Of a stretch of 64,000 bases of DNA, positions 17,071 to 24,867 are shown piece by piece; the first letter of the stretch is position 1, and every line of letters starts with the position of its first letter. A program made the translations under genes and the position numbers. The notes below the pieces were generated by a model, which saw only the letters and a program-made list of their open reading frames with translations, was not told where the DNA came from and ran no database searches. Origin of the DNA: Anaerocolumna xylanovorans DSM 12503 (GTDB lineage Bacteria > Bacillota > Clostridia > Lachnospirales > Lachnospiraceae); the NCBI RefSeq assembly GCF_900143645.1, contig NZ_FRFD01000007.1, forward strand, positions 265,448-329,447. Reading direction: 5' to 3'.

Positions 17071-17808
17071 TTATAAATTCTTTTCCATCTGTTTTTGTAA
17101 AAAATCCCTCATAACCCTTTTAAACTCCGACGACCTTTTCTGGGCAACCGGTACCTTATCGTTGTTTGTCATCAGAATTTCATCTTTATAATAATCCTGC
17201 ATATGATTTATATTTACCACAAAACTTTGATGCGGCATTACAAAATCATAGTCTTTGAGTTTTTGTTCCAGGGAGGATATGGTTTCCATTACAATGTAAT
17301 TTCCTCTTTTGGTAACAGCTTTTATTTTACGGTCACTTCTCTCAAAATAGTAAATATCATCTACCGCAAAGCGGATTGTAGTTTTACCGGTATTTATTTC
17401 AACGGTCTCTTTTCTTTTGGCGTAAACTTGTTTATTCTGGGAAATCTTCTCCAAGACTTCATCCAATTGTAAATAAATAGTATCCTTATTGACGGGTTTC
17501 TCAAGGTACTCAAAAGCATGAACTGATAAAGCTTCTTTTGTCAATCCGATATGGCTGGTGGTAAAAATAATTTCCACCTGCTTATCCTTCTTCCGAATGT
17601 TTTTGGCTGCTTCCATTCCATCCATTCCGCCCATTTTGATATCCAGAAAAACAATGTCGAAGTTTTCCCAGTCCTTCGTGAGCTCTTCCCCATTCCGAAA
17701 AGAAGATATCCTGAACGAGAGATTTCTTTCTCCCTCATATTGCTTTATGACGCTTTCCAACAAATGAAGCTCGTCCAGTTCATCATCACATAATGCAATC
17801 CTTATCAT
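17071..17808 (-). CDS. AgrA-like LytTR response regulator
   Basis: The start is set at the ATG at 17806-17808 (AGAGGGG upstream), giving 245 aa. The receiver domain has the acidic pair in MIRIALCDDELDE, the phospho-Asp in FDIVFLDIKMGGMDG, a Thr/Ser switch and the Lys in FEYLEKPVN. From about residue 140 a LytTR DNA-binding domain follows (IRFAVDDIYYFERSDRKI, then MPHQSFVVNINHM). It should be phosphorylated by the adjacent kinase and activate agrD and agrB through the repeats before those genes. A two-palindrome intergenic element lies just upstream of its ribosome site. Confidence 0.94.
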   Translation of the reverse strand: MIRIALCDDELDELHLLESVIKQYEGERNLSFRISSFRNGEELTKDWENFDIVFLDIKMGGMDGMEAAKNIRKKDKQVEIIFTTSHIGLTKEALSVHAFEYLEKPVNKDTIYLQLDEVLEKISQNKQVYAKRKETVEINTGKTTIRFAVDDIYYFERSDRKIKAVTKRGNYIVMETISSLEQKLKDYDFVMPHQSFVVNINHMQDYYKDEILMTNNDKVPVAQKRSSEFKRVMRDFLQKQMEKNL

Positions 17809-17824
17809 ATACCCCTCTTTCTTG

Positions 17825-17884
17825 AATATCAAATTTTTGATTTGATACCCGTTACTGCTTAATTGAAAAAATTATTTTTTCAAT
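17825..17884. repeat. Two-palindrome intergenic element, copy A
   Basis: Palindrome 1 has arms TATCAAAT (17827-17834) and ATTTGATA (17840-17847). After 14 bases palindrome 2 has arms at 17862-17871 and 17875-17884 (ATTGAAAAAA type). It starts four bases beyond the CCTCTTT Shine-Dalgarno complement of the LytTR regulator gene. Related copies lie before coaD and recG. No duplicated flank is seen here. Confidence 0.75.
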
Positions 17885-18060
17885 ACTATTATACCAATTA
17901 CTTCCTGAAAGTGCATCCCTTTTTGTGATTTATGTAATCAAAATTATCATGCGCTTATCCTGCTTTTCAGATATAAGTACCTTTACATATTTTCTTTTTT
18001 CCTCTATAGTAGATACTATAGTTACTATACTAATTTATAATTTTCGTAAAAGAGGTCTGT

Positions 18061-19305
18061 ATGAAAGTTGTAGGATTAATAACGGAATATAATCCCTTCC
18101 ATAATGGTCATCATCATCATATAAAAGAAGCCAGAAAATTATCAGGTGCTGATTACTGCGTTGTTGTTATGAGCGGTAATTATGTACAACGGGGAGCACC
18201 TGCTTTCCTTGATAAATATACCAGAACAAGAATGGCACTTGCCTGCGGTGCTGATTTGGTACTGGAGCTTCCTGTCTGCTTTGCCGGTGCAAGTGCCGAA
18301 TATTTTTCAATGGGAGCCGTTTCTGTCTTAAATGGCATTGGTGTAATAGATTCCCTGTGCTTTGGAAGTGAATGCGGCAGCATTGAGGTATTAAAAGAAG
18401 CCTCTGATATTTTATTAACAGAGCCCCCTTTATTTAAAAAAGTCTTAAACGACTCCCTAAAAACCGGAAAAACCTTTCCCCAGGCCCGAATGGATGCCCT
18501 GCAGGTATATATGCCGCAGACGGATATTTCTCTCTTTTCTTCGCCTAACAATATTCTGGGGATGGAATATATCAAAGCACTTACAACACTAAACAGCAAC
18601 ATTATGCCCCTTACCATCCCCCGGATTTCTTCAGCTTACCATAAGGAGTCCTTAAATGAAGGGGAGGATTCTGTTATAAGCAGTGCCACTGCCATCAGAA
18701 GAGCAATCAGAAACGGAAAGCAGCTTACGGACCTTGTAAGCCATATTCCAAAGGAAGTATTCCCGCTGCTTGATAGTACTTATAAGAAAACATGGCCCAT
18801 CTTTGAAGAGGATTTCTCACTTCTCCTTCAGTATAAGCTTATGACAGAAACAAGCACCTCACTATCCAGATATCTGGATGTTACTCCCGACCTGGCTAAC
18901 AGGATCAAGAGCCTGATGGAACCGGGCCTGACATTTAGCGAGGCTGCCAAGGTTATGAAATCAAAGCAATGGACCCTCACCCGCCTTAACCGCTCACTTC
19001 TTCACATTCTCCTTAATATAACGGAAGATTCCATGAAGCAGTATAAAGCAGCCGGTTATGCCCAATACGCAAGAATTCTCGGAATAAGGAAAACCGCCTC
19101 ACCCCTTTTACGCTCTATGGCAAAGAAAAGCAAGCTTCCCCTGATAACAAAAACAGGAGGCACTGCGGTTAAGCTTCCAAAGACTGCACAGGCCATGTTT
19201 CAGGAAGATCTTTTTTCTACTGCTCTATACAATGAAATAGTCTATAATAAATTCGGTATAATGCCTAAAAATGAATACAAACAGGGAATCATCCTGCAGG
19301 ACTGA
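18061..19305 (+). CDS. tmcAL: tRNA(Met) cytidine acetate ligase
   Basis: The 414-aa protein begins MKVVGLITEYNPFHNGHHHH, the HxGH nucleotidyltransferase motif in the form typical of TmcAL (YlbM), followed by VVVMSGNYVQRGAPA and LVLELPVCFAGASAEYF. TmcAL activates acetate with ATP and makes N4-acetylcytidine at the wobble base of elongator tRNA-Met. The ATG follows GAGGT. The gene stands alone on the plus strand, divergent from the agr locus, and its terminator overlaps its last codons. Confidence 0.95.
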   Translation: MKVVGLITEYNPFHNGHHHHIKEARKLSGADYCVVVMSGNYVQRGAPAFLDKYTRTRMALACGADLVLELPVCFAGASAEYFSMGAVSVLNGIGVIDSLCFGSECGSIEVLKEASDILLTEPPLFKKVLNDSLKTGKTFPQARMDALQVYMPQTDISLFSSPNNILGMEYIKALTTLNSNIMPLTIPRISSAYHKESLNEGEDSVISSATAIRRAIRNGKQLTDLVSHIPKEVFPLLDSTYKKTWPIFEEDFSLLLQYKLMTETSTSLSRYLDVTPDLANRIKSLMEPGLTFSEAAKVMKSKQWTLTRLNRSLLHILLNITEDSMKQYKAAGYAQYARILGIRKTASPLLRSMAKKSKLPLITKTGGTAVKLPKTAQAMFQEDLFSTALYNEIVYNKFGIMPKNEYKQGIILQD

Positions 19306-19327
19306 CTTCTGCAGGATGATTCCCTGT
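19281..19327 (+). terminator. tmcAL terminator overlapping its stop codon
   Basis: A perfect 19-bp stem (19281-19299 with 19309-19327) is followed by TTTT. The TGA stop at 19303-19305 lies in the loop, so the left arm encodes the last residues. The hairpin also stands opposite the end of pepF. Confidence 0.88.
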
Positions 19328-19352
19328 TTTAAACGCCAAACTGTATATGGGC

Positions 19353-21158
19353 TTATTCCATCAAGGCTTCCATCTCGTTAAGAAGCTCTTCAAAAAGCTC
19401 AAGTGCCTGCCTTATAGGCTCTTTGCTGCTCATATCCACCCCTGCTTTTTTTAACAGCTCAATAGGATAATCGGAATTTCCTCCCTGAAGGAATTTACCG
19501 ATATAATCTTCTACCGCACTTTCACCTTCCTTTAATATCTTTCTGGAAAGAGCAATTGCAGCAGAATATCCGGTAGCATATTGATAAACATAAAAAGGAG
19601 TATAAAAATGCGGTATCCGGGACCACTCAAAAGCAATCTCCTCATCTGCAACAACATCCTTGCCATAGTACTGTTCCACCAGTTCTTTATACTGGGTACT
19701 TAAGGCTTCTGCTGTCAGAGCTTCTCCCTTTTGTACCTTCTCATGGGTTAACATCTCAAATTCCGCAAACATAGTCTGACGGTAAAGAGTTGTTCGGAAC
19801 TGCTCCAGAAAATGATTAATCAAATATGCCTTCTGTTTCTTATCCTCTGTACAGGATAGCATATATTCCATCAGTAGCGCTTCATTACAGGTAGAAGCTA
19901 CCTCTGCTACAAAAATCTTATAATCCGAATAGGTTATAGGCTGGGTTTTGTTGGAGTAATAGCTGTGCAGCGCATGGCCCATCTCGTGGGCTAAGGTAAA
20001 TACACTATCCAGGCTGCCGTTATAATTCAGCAGTACATAGGGATGGGTTCCATATGCACCCCAGGAATAAGCACCGCTTCTCTTTCCCTGATTCTCATAG
20101 ATATCAATCCATCTGTCTCTAAAGCCTTCTAAAAGTACCTCTTTATACTTTTCGCCAAGGGGAGAAAGTCCTTTTACAACAAGCTCTTTTGCCTCCTCAA
20201 AGGTATATTTGATATCCACATTCTTTACGATGGGAGTATACAAATCATAGATATGAAGCTCATCAAGCTCCATAAGTTTCTTCCTTAAGGCCACATAACG
20301 GTGCATAAGAGACATTTTTTCATGTACCGTTTCGATAAGATTTTTATACACCTCAACGGGTATATTGCTGTTATACAATTTCATTGCCATAGTGGATGGG
20401 AATTTCCTGGCCTTTGCATAAAAGGCTTCCTGCTTCACATTCGCACTGTATACGGCAGCCAGGGTGTTTTTGTATTTTATATAGGAAGCATACAGCCCCT
20501 GAAAAGCTTCTCTTCGTACTCTTTTGTCCCCGCTTTCCAAAAATCCTATAAACCTGCCGTGGGTTATTTCCACCAATTCTCCCTTTTCATCCTGAATGGC
20601 CGGGAACTTGATATCAGCGTTATTGAACATAGAGAATATCGTCTGGGGCGAAGAAGCCATATCACCTGCCAGGGCTAAAAGTTCCTCCATCTCTCCGCTT
20701 AGCGTATAAGGCTTATTGCGGAGAATCTCGTTTAAAGCGAATTCATATTGTGAAAGTCCCTGGGTATTCTTTATAAAATTATGAAGTACCTCTTCCGGCA
20801 TGGACAATATTTCTGCATTGGCAAAAGATACCGCAGAGTTATAAGCCACTGCCAGATTTCCTGCCTGCTCGGAAAATCCCTGGTATACATTATTACCGGT
20901 ATCCTCATGATATTTCTCATTGGCATAGACATATACTCTTTGCAAATGAAAGGTTATTTCATCCTGCAGCCTTAAAAATTCATACAGCTGTTTGCCTGAC
21001 TGGGACAACTTCCCCCTGTAATTCTTTACCTTTTCTATCTCTTCTTTTGTTTCGATATATTCCTGCTTCCATAATCCATCATTTGCAAATAAATCTTCTA
21101 TGGACCATTTAAAATTCGAGTCCACTTCACTTCGTTTTTTTAGCTTAACCTGTTCCAT
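19353..21158 (-). CDS. pepF: Oligoendopeptidase F
   Basis: The 601-aa protein is an M3B metallopeptidase. The zinc motif HEMGH is in TLAHEMGHALHSYYSN (about residues 389-404), with the downstream Glu in FVAEVASTCNEALL, and the N-terminal part VDSNFKWSIEDLFANDGLW is typical of PepF. It is cytoplasmic, lacks a signal peptide and hydrolyses peptides of about 7-17 residues, probably recycling imported or signal-derived peptides. It stands alone, converging on tmcAL. Confidence 0.96.
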   Translation of the reverse strand: MEQVKLKKRSEVDSNFKWSIEDLFANDGLWKQEYIETKEEIEKVKNYRGKLSQSGKQLYEFLRLQDEITFHLQRVYVYANEKYHEDTGNNVYQGFSEQAGNLAVAYNSAVSFANAEILSMPEEVLHNFIKNTQGLSQYEFALNEILRNKPYTLSGEMEELLALAGDMASSPQTIFSMFNNADIKFPAIQDEKGELVEITHGRFIGFLESGDKRVRREAFQGLYASYIKYKNTLAAVYSANVKQEAFYAKARKFPSTMAMKLYNSNIPVEVYKNLIETVHEKMSLMHRYVALRKKLMELDELHIYDLYTPIVKNVDIKYTFEEAKELVVKGLSPLGEKYKEVLLEGFRDRWIDIYENQGKRSGAYSWGAYGTHPYVLLNYNGSLDSVFTLAHEMGHALHSYYSNKTQPITYSDYKIFVAEVASTCNEALLMEYMLSCTEDKKQKAYLINHFLEQFRTTLYRQTMFAEFEMLTHEKVQKGEALTAEALSTQYKELVEQYYGKDVVADEEIAFEWSRIPHFYTPFYVYQYATGYSAAIALSRKILKEGESAVEDYIGKFLQGGNSDYPIELLKKAGVDMSSKEPIRQALELFEELLNEMEALME

Positions 21159-21337
21159 ATCACTTTGTCCTTTCTTACGGCAGTAATTAAAACACCCTTA
21201 TTATACCATATCTCTGCCGATAAATTATACCTTTATCCGAAATAATAAATGATTTGTATTTAAGGTATATGCAAGCTCTCTTTCAAATAGATTATAGTAA
21301 TACAAGAAGGAGGTAGATTCACATCTGACTTTACACT

Positions 21338-22306
21338 ATGCTGCCTATAAATACCTTAAAAAAGAATCTTCCCAGAGCAGGCGTTCTTATCTTTCTTGCT
21401 CTGATACTTATCTTTCCGACCTCCTCCTATCAGGGAGCCAGAAAAGGGCTGCTGTTATGGTTTAATACCTTGCTCCCGACTTTGCTGCCCTTTATGATTT
21501 TATCCAACTTAATCGTCCAAATGCGGATTACCGCCCCTTTAAGCAGAATATTATATCCGGTATTCCGCCGTCTCTTTGGTGTATCAAGAAATGGATGCTA
21601 TCCGGTGCTGATCGGATTTCTTTCCGGAATCCCGGTAGGTGCCAAAACAACGGCAGATATGCTCACAAGGGGAGAGCTTACGGAATCGGAAGGACAATAC
21701 CTCTTAGGCTTATGCAATAATGCAAGCCCCATGTTTATCATGAGCTATATTTCCCTCACCCAGTTAAACAGGCCGGATATGCGCTTTATCCTGCTCTTGA
21801 TACTTTATTCTTCCGCTTTCATTTCTGCACGGATATGGAATGCTTTCAGAACAAGCCGGAACAAAATGTCTGCCTTAAGCCTGCAGGCAGCTGATATCTC
21901 TGTAAAGAAAGATATCAACAGCCGGTTCGACTTTAGAAAGTTGGACAAAAGCATTATGGATGCTTTTGATATTATAACCCGTGTAGGCGGTTATGTTATC
22001 CTTTTTTCCATTGCCGCGCAGATATTTTCGGATACGGGTTCACATAACAGCCCATTAAAGCTTCTCATTCTGGGATTCTTAGAGATTACGACCGGAATAA
22101 ACAAAATCAGTACCGCTGCCCTTTCCATGGACGCAAAAATAGCCCTGATCACAATGATTACAGCATTCGGCGGTTTGTCCGGTCTGGCTCAAACCAATAG
22201 TGTAATCAGCAATACAGGGCTGTCTATCCGTACTTATGTCTTTCAAAAACTGCTTCACATGACCATTGCCCTTTTTATGGCGGTCATTTATGTATACATT
22301 ACCTAA
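21338..22306 (+). CDS. ylbJ: Sporulation integral membrane protein YlbJ
   Basis: The 322-aa polytopic protein has the YlbJ pattern: GLLLWFNTLLPTLLPFMILS near residue 40, GFLSGIPVGAKTTADML and LCNNASPMFIMSY, within a nucleoside-transporter-gate-like fold. In Bacillus, YlbJ is needed for heat-resistant spores. The nearest good ribosome site, GGAGG at 21309-21313, lies 24 bases before the ATG, and an in-frame TGA rules out an earlier start in this frame, which is unusual. Its stop overlaps by four bases the stop of the converging coiled-coil gene. Confidence 0.92.
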   Translation: MLPINTLKKNLPRAGVLIFLALILIFPTSSYQGARKGLLLWFNTLLPTLLPFMILSNLIVQMRITAPLSRILYPVFRRLFGVSRNGCYPVLIGFLSGIPVGAKTTADMLTRGELTESEGQYLLGLCNNASPMFIMSYISLTQLNRPDMRFILLLILYSSAFISARIWNAFRTSRNKMSALSLQAADISVKKDINSRFDFRKLDKSIMDAFDIITRVGGYVILFSIAAQIFSDTGSHNSPLKLLILGFLEITTGINKISTAALSMDAKIALITMITAFGGLSGLAQTNSVISNTGLSIRTYVFQKLLHMTIALFMAVIYVYIT

Positions 22307-22971
22307 TCAATTCCATTCAAGAAAGTGTTCTCATCAAAACCGAATTCTTCGAATTCCTCCTGTGTTACACCTTCCCTGGCCTGTGCCGCTTCCTGCATGG
22401 CTCTTTGCCCATAAGCATTTTCCTGTGAATTATCACTGGCCAGTTCTCTTTTATTACTTGCAATAATCTCTAAATTTCCTTTTAAAGTATTTAAAAGGTT
22501 GTCATATTTGGATTTACTGCTTTGATAAGCATTTTCAATTACCTGTTCCGCATCTGTCAGCATATCGGCCGTATAAGAAAGAGCTCCCTGGCGAATCTGC
22601 ATTGCATCCAGATTGGCCTCACCAACAATACGCTCTGACTCTTCCTCGGCTTTTTTAACCAAATCATCTGCCTGATAATATGCCTGCTGCATAATTTCGC
22701 TTTCATCAAGAAGAGCATTGGCTCTTTCTCCCGCTTCCGCAAGGATTGCTGCTGCCTTTTCCTCTGCGTCGGCAAGGATAGCATCCCTGTTTGCAATTAT
22801 TTTCTGATATCTTTTAATCTCATCCGGTGTCCGCAGCCGCAATTCATCCAACAAATCATACAATTCGTCTTTTGGTACTATTACCTTTGTAGATGATAAT
22901 GGCTGCATCCTGCAACTCTCTACAAATTCATAGATATCTTCAATTAACTGTTCTATCCTACTAGCACCCAT
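22303..22971 (-). CDS. DivIVA/ATPase-subunit-like coiled-coil protein
   Basis: This 222-aa soluble protein begins with a short ordered part (MGASRIEQLIEDIYEFVESC) and is mainly a long Ala/Glu-rich coiled coil (residues about 65-185, with AEEKAAAILAEAGERANALL). Such genes sit next to coaD and ylbJ in many Clostridia and are annotated as ATPase or DivIVA-like proteins; no catalytic motif is present. It starts one base after the coaD stop, so the two are co-translated. A structural role at the membrane or cell pole is a guess. Confidence 0.8.
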   Translation of the reverse strand: MGASRIEQLIEDIYEFVESCRMQPLSSTKVIVPKDELYDLLDELRLRTPDEIKRYQKIIANRDAILADAEEKAAAILAEAGERANALLDESEIMQQAYYQADDLVKKAEEESERIVGEANLDAMQIRQGALSYTADMLTDAEQVIENAYQSSKSKYDNLLNTLKGNLEIIASNKRELASDNSQENAYGQRAMQEAAQAREGVTQEEFEEFGFDENTFLNGID

Positions 22972-22972
22972 C

Positions 22973-23464
22973 CTATACTCTCCTTAATTCTTGATATTTA
23001 TCGAAAATAGACTGAACAATAGGAGCCGGAACAAATCTCTCAATACTGCCTCCATAGCTGGCTATTTCCTTCACCGTACTGGAGCTTAAATAAGCATATT
23101 CCACGCTGGTTGTAAGGAATACCGTATCCACATTCGGATTCAGTATATGGTTCGTCTGTGCCAGCTGCAGTTCATACTCAAAATCTGTTACTGCCCTTAA
23201 ACCTCTGAATATAACATTTGCCTGTTTTTCTCCGGCGTAATTTACCAGAAGTCCCTGGTACTCTTCAATTTGTATATTATCCAAATCTCCCGTTGCAATT
23301 CTTAGAAAGTCCATCCGTTCTTTCGTAGTAAACAAGGGAGCTTTACTGCTGTTTTTTAAAACGCCTATAATTAGGGTATCCACTAATTTGGAAGCACGTT
23401 TGATAATATCTATATGTCCAAAAGTAACCGGATCAAAACTTCCCGGATATATTCCAACTCTCAT
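22973..23464 (-). CDS. coaD: Phosphopantetheine adenylyltransferase
   Basis: The start is set at the ATG at 23462-23464 (MRVGIYPGSFDPVTFGHIDI) with GAGG upstream; eight more residues are open but carry no better start. The 163-aa product has the HxGH-like GHID motif, VIFRGLRAVTDFEYELQLAQ and the SSSTVKEIA signature. It makes dephospho-CoA from 4'-phosphopantetheine and ATP. Two repeat units lie between it and rsmD, its usual partner. Confidence 0.97.
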   Translation of the reverse strand: MRVGIYPGSFDPVTFGHIDIIKRASKLVDTLIIGVLKNSSKAPLFTTKERMDFLRIATGDLDNIQIEEYQGLLVNYAGEKQANVIFRGLRAVTDFEYELQLAQTNHILNPNVDTVFLTTSVEYAYLSSSTVKEIASYGGSIERFVPAPIVQSIFDKYQELRRV

Positions 23465-23466
23465 AC

Positions 23467-23639
23467 TAACCTCTTTCGTGTATATCAAATCTTTGATTTG
23501 ATATTCCTGAATATGTAGTTGAAAAATTTATTTTTCAACCTAACCTCTTTCGTGTATATCGCAGGCCTGCCTGCGATACTGCCTAAATTAAAAGTGAAAA
23601 TTGCTTTTTAATTTTCACATTACCTCTTTCGTGTATATC
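23467..23639. repeat. Tandem two-palindrome elements, copies B and B'
   Basis: The 20-base unit TAACCTCTTTCGTGTATATC, which includes the coaD Shine-Dalgarno complement, occurs at 23467-23486, 23541-23560 and (19 of 20) 23620-23639. The first interval holds palindromes ATATCAAATC/GATTTGATAT (23482-23504) and GTTGAAAAAT/ATTTTTCAAC (23518-23539). The second holds TATCGCAG/CTGCGATA (23557-23578) and GTGAAAATT/AATTTTCAC (23594-23618). The two intervals share the layout but not the palindrome sequence. Confidence 0.85.
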
Positions 23640-23647
23640 GCAGAACC

Positions 23648-24211
23648 TTAAGCTGACTGTATAGGTTCTATAAAAACATGTTTATTGGTCTTATATATTT
23701 TTTCTTTTATAATATGAAAAGGCGATTCCTCTAAATAGTCGAAGTCCGTCTCCTTGGATGCCTCTATTATTATAAGTGTATCACAGTAAACAATCCCTGA
23801 ATTCCTAAGTGCATTCAACACCTGCTGCTCATAAAGGTGATTGTAGGGCGGATCCATAAAAATAATATCAAACACTCTTCCCTGCACCTCAAGAGCGCGG
23901 ATAGCTGAAACAGCATCCATTAAAAGAATCTTTCCCCTATCTGCAAGTCTGGTAACATTCAGATTATGTTTTATGCATTCCATGGCATTCTTATTATTTT
24001 CAACAAAAACAGCGGAACCTGCGCCTCTGCTTAAAGCTTCAATCCCTATGGCTCCGCTTCCGCTGAACAAATCCAAAAAATCGCAGTCAAGCAACCTGTT
24101 GTTCACCATATTAAACAGAGTTTCTTTGATCCTGTCGGTGGTCGGTCTTGTCTCCAGACCTTCAATAGTCCTTAGCTGTATTCTCTTGGCTTTTCCTGCA
24201 ATTACTCTCAT
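23648..24211 (-). CDS. rsmD: 16S rRNA (guanine-966 N2) methyltransferase RsmD
   Basis: The 187-aa protein has the RsmD order: TRPTTDRIKETLFNML-type motif near residue 22, the SAM-binding FLDLFSGSGAIGIEALSRGA and the catalytic FMDPPYNHLYE. It methylates G966 of 16S rRNA (E. coli numbering) during small-subunit assembly. GGGAG precedes the ATG. It is upstream of coaD, the common Firmicute pairing. Confidence 0.96.
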   Translation of the reverse strand: MRVIAGKAKRIQLRTIEGLETRPTTDRIKETLFNMVNNRLLDCDFLDLFSGSGAIGIEALSRGAGSAVFVENNKNAMECIKHNLNVTRLADRGKILLMDAVSAIRALEVQGRVFDIIFMDPPYNHLYEQQVLNALRNSGIVYCDTLIIIEASKETDFDYLEESPFHIIKEKIYKTNKHVFIEPIQSA

Positions 24212-24438
24212 ATAAACTCCCGTGTGACAAAAGGCACTTAGAAAATGCTACAATTCACAAAAATATCTATTAATATTGTATATTATTCTCTTGTTTTGTC
24301 AACCCAATTTTGCCTCCTAGTACAAGTTTCCTAGGACATTCCCTGCTTCTTACTATTCTACTCCATATTCTGAAAATATTCAATAAATCAGGGCAAAATC
24401 CAAATATTGTTATTATCACACAGATTGACAAATTTTGT

Positions 24439-24481
24439 TTTTCATGCATAGGAAATTTTTCGAATTTTCTATGCATGAAAA
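24439..24481. repeat. Perfect 13-bp palindrome in the rsmD-SASP gap
   Basis: Arms TTTTCATGCATAG (24439-24451) and CTATGCATGAAAA (24469-24481) flank an A/T-rich loop. It lies directly beyond the SASP terminator. The rest of the 317-base gap between rsmD and the SASP gene shows no convincing gene. Confidence 0.6.
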
Positions 24482-24483
24482 AA

Positions 24484-24519
24484 AGAAGGATTTTAAGCTT
24501 TAAAGCCTAAAATCCTTCT
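24484..24519 (-). terminator. SASP terminator
   Basis: A perfect 12-bp stem (24484-24495 with 24508-24519) is followed by seven Ts on the minus strand, just after the SASP stop. Confidence 0.9.
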
Positions 24520-24528
24520 TTTTCTATA

Positions 24529-24732
24529 TTACTGCTGACCGGACATTTTCTTTTCCTGTTCGGCTATCATTTTCTTAACCATCATTCCGCCGACACTTCC
24601 GTTTTGATAGGAAGTTAAATCTCCGTTGTAACCCTGTTTTAAAGGTACACCGATTTCGTTAGCTACTTCATACTTAAATTTGTTTAAAGCTTCTTTTGCC
24701 TGAGGTACTTCAGCTCTGTTTCTACTTGGCAT
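24529..24732 (-). CDS. Alpha/beta-type small acid-soluble spore protein
   Basis: The start is set at the ATG at 24730-24732, with GGAGG upstream, giving 67 aa. The motifs ALNKFKYEVANEIGVPL and SVGGMMVKKMIAEQEK are the two SASP signatures, the first containing the germination-protease cleavage region (FKYEVANE). These proteins coat spore DNA and protect it against UV and heat, then are degraded at germination. It has its own terminator; a sporulation sigma-G promoter is expected but I did not identify one. Confidence 0.96.
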   Translation of the reverse strand: MPSRNRAEVPQAKEALNKFKYEVANEIGVPLKQGYNGDLTSYQNGSVGGMMVKKMIAEQEKKMSGQQ

Positions 24733-24867
24733 AATAAACTCCTCCATTTTCTTATCTGCGCCGCTCTTATCTTTGCAGCTCCAAATAATCTGTGTTGTTG
24801 TTTGTTACACTATTATTATGTTCTGTAAATTCTGAAATAATCAGGTAATTTATTCAAATTTTTATTT

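Noticed and set aside
23467..23639. Possible CRISPR array from three regularly spaced repeats
   Set aside because: Spacing is 74-79 bases, the intervals are palindromic and related in layout, there are only three units, and no cas gene is near.
24270..24476. A 68-codon minus-strand open frame between rsmD and the SASP gene
   Set aside because: It starts inside a palindrome, has no convincing ribosome site and encodes no recognisable sequence.
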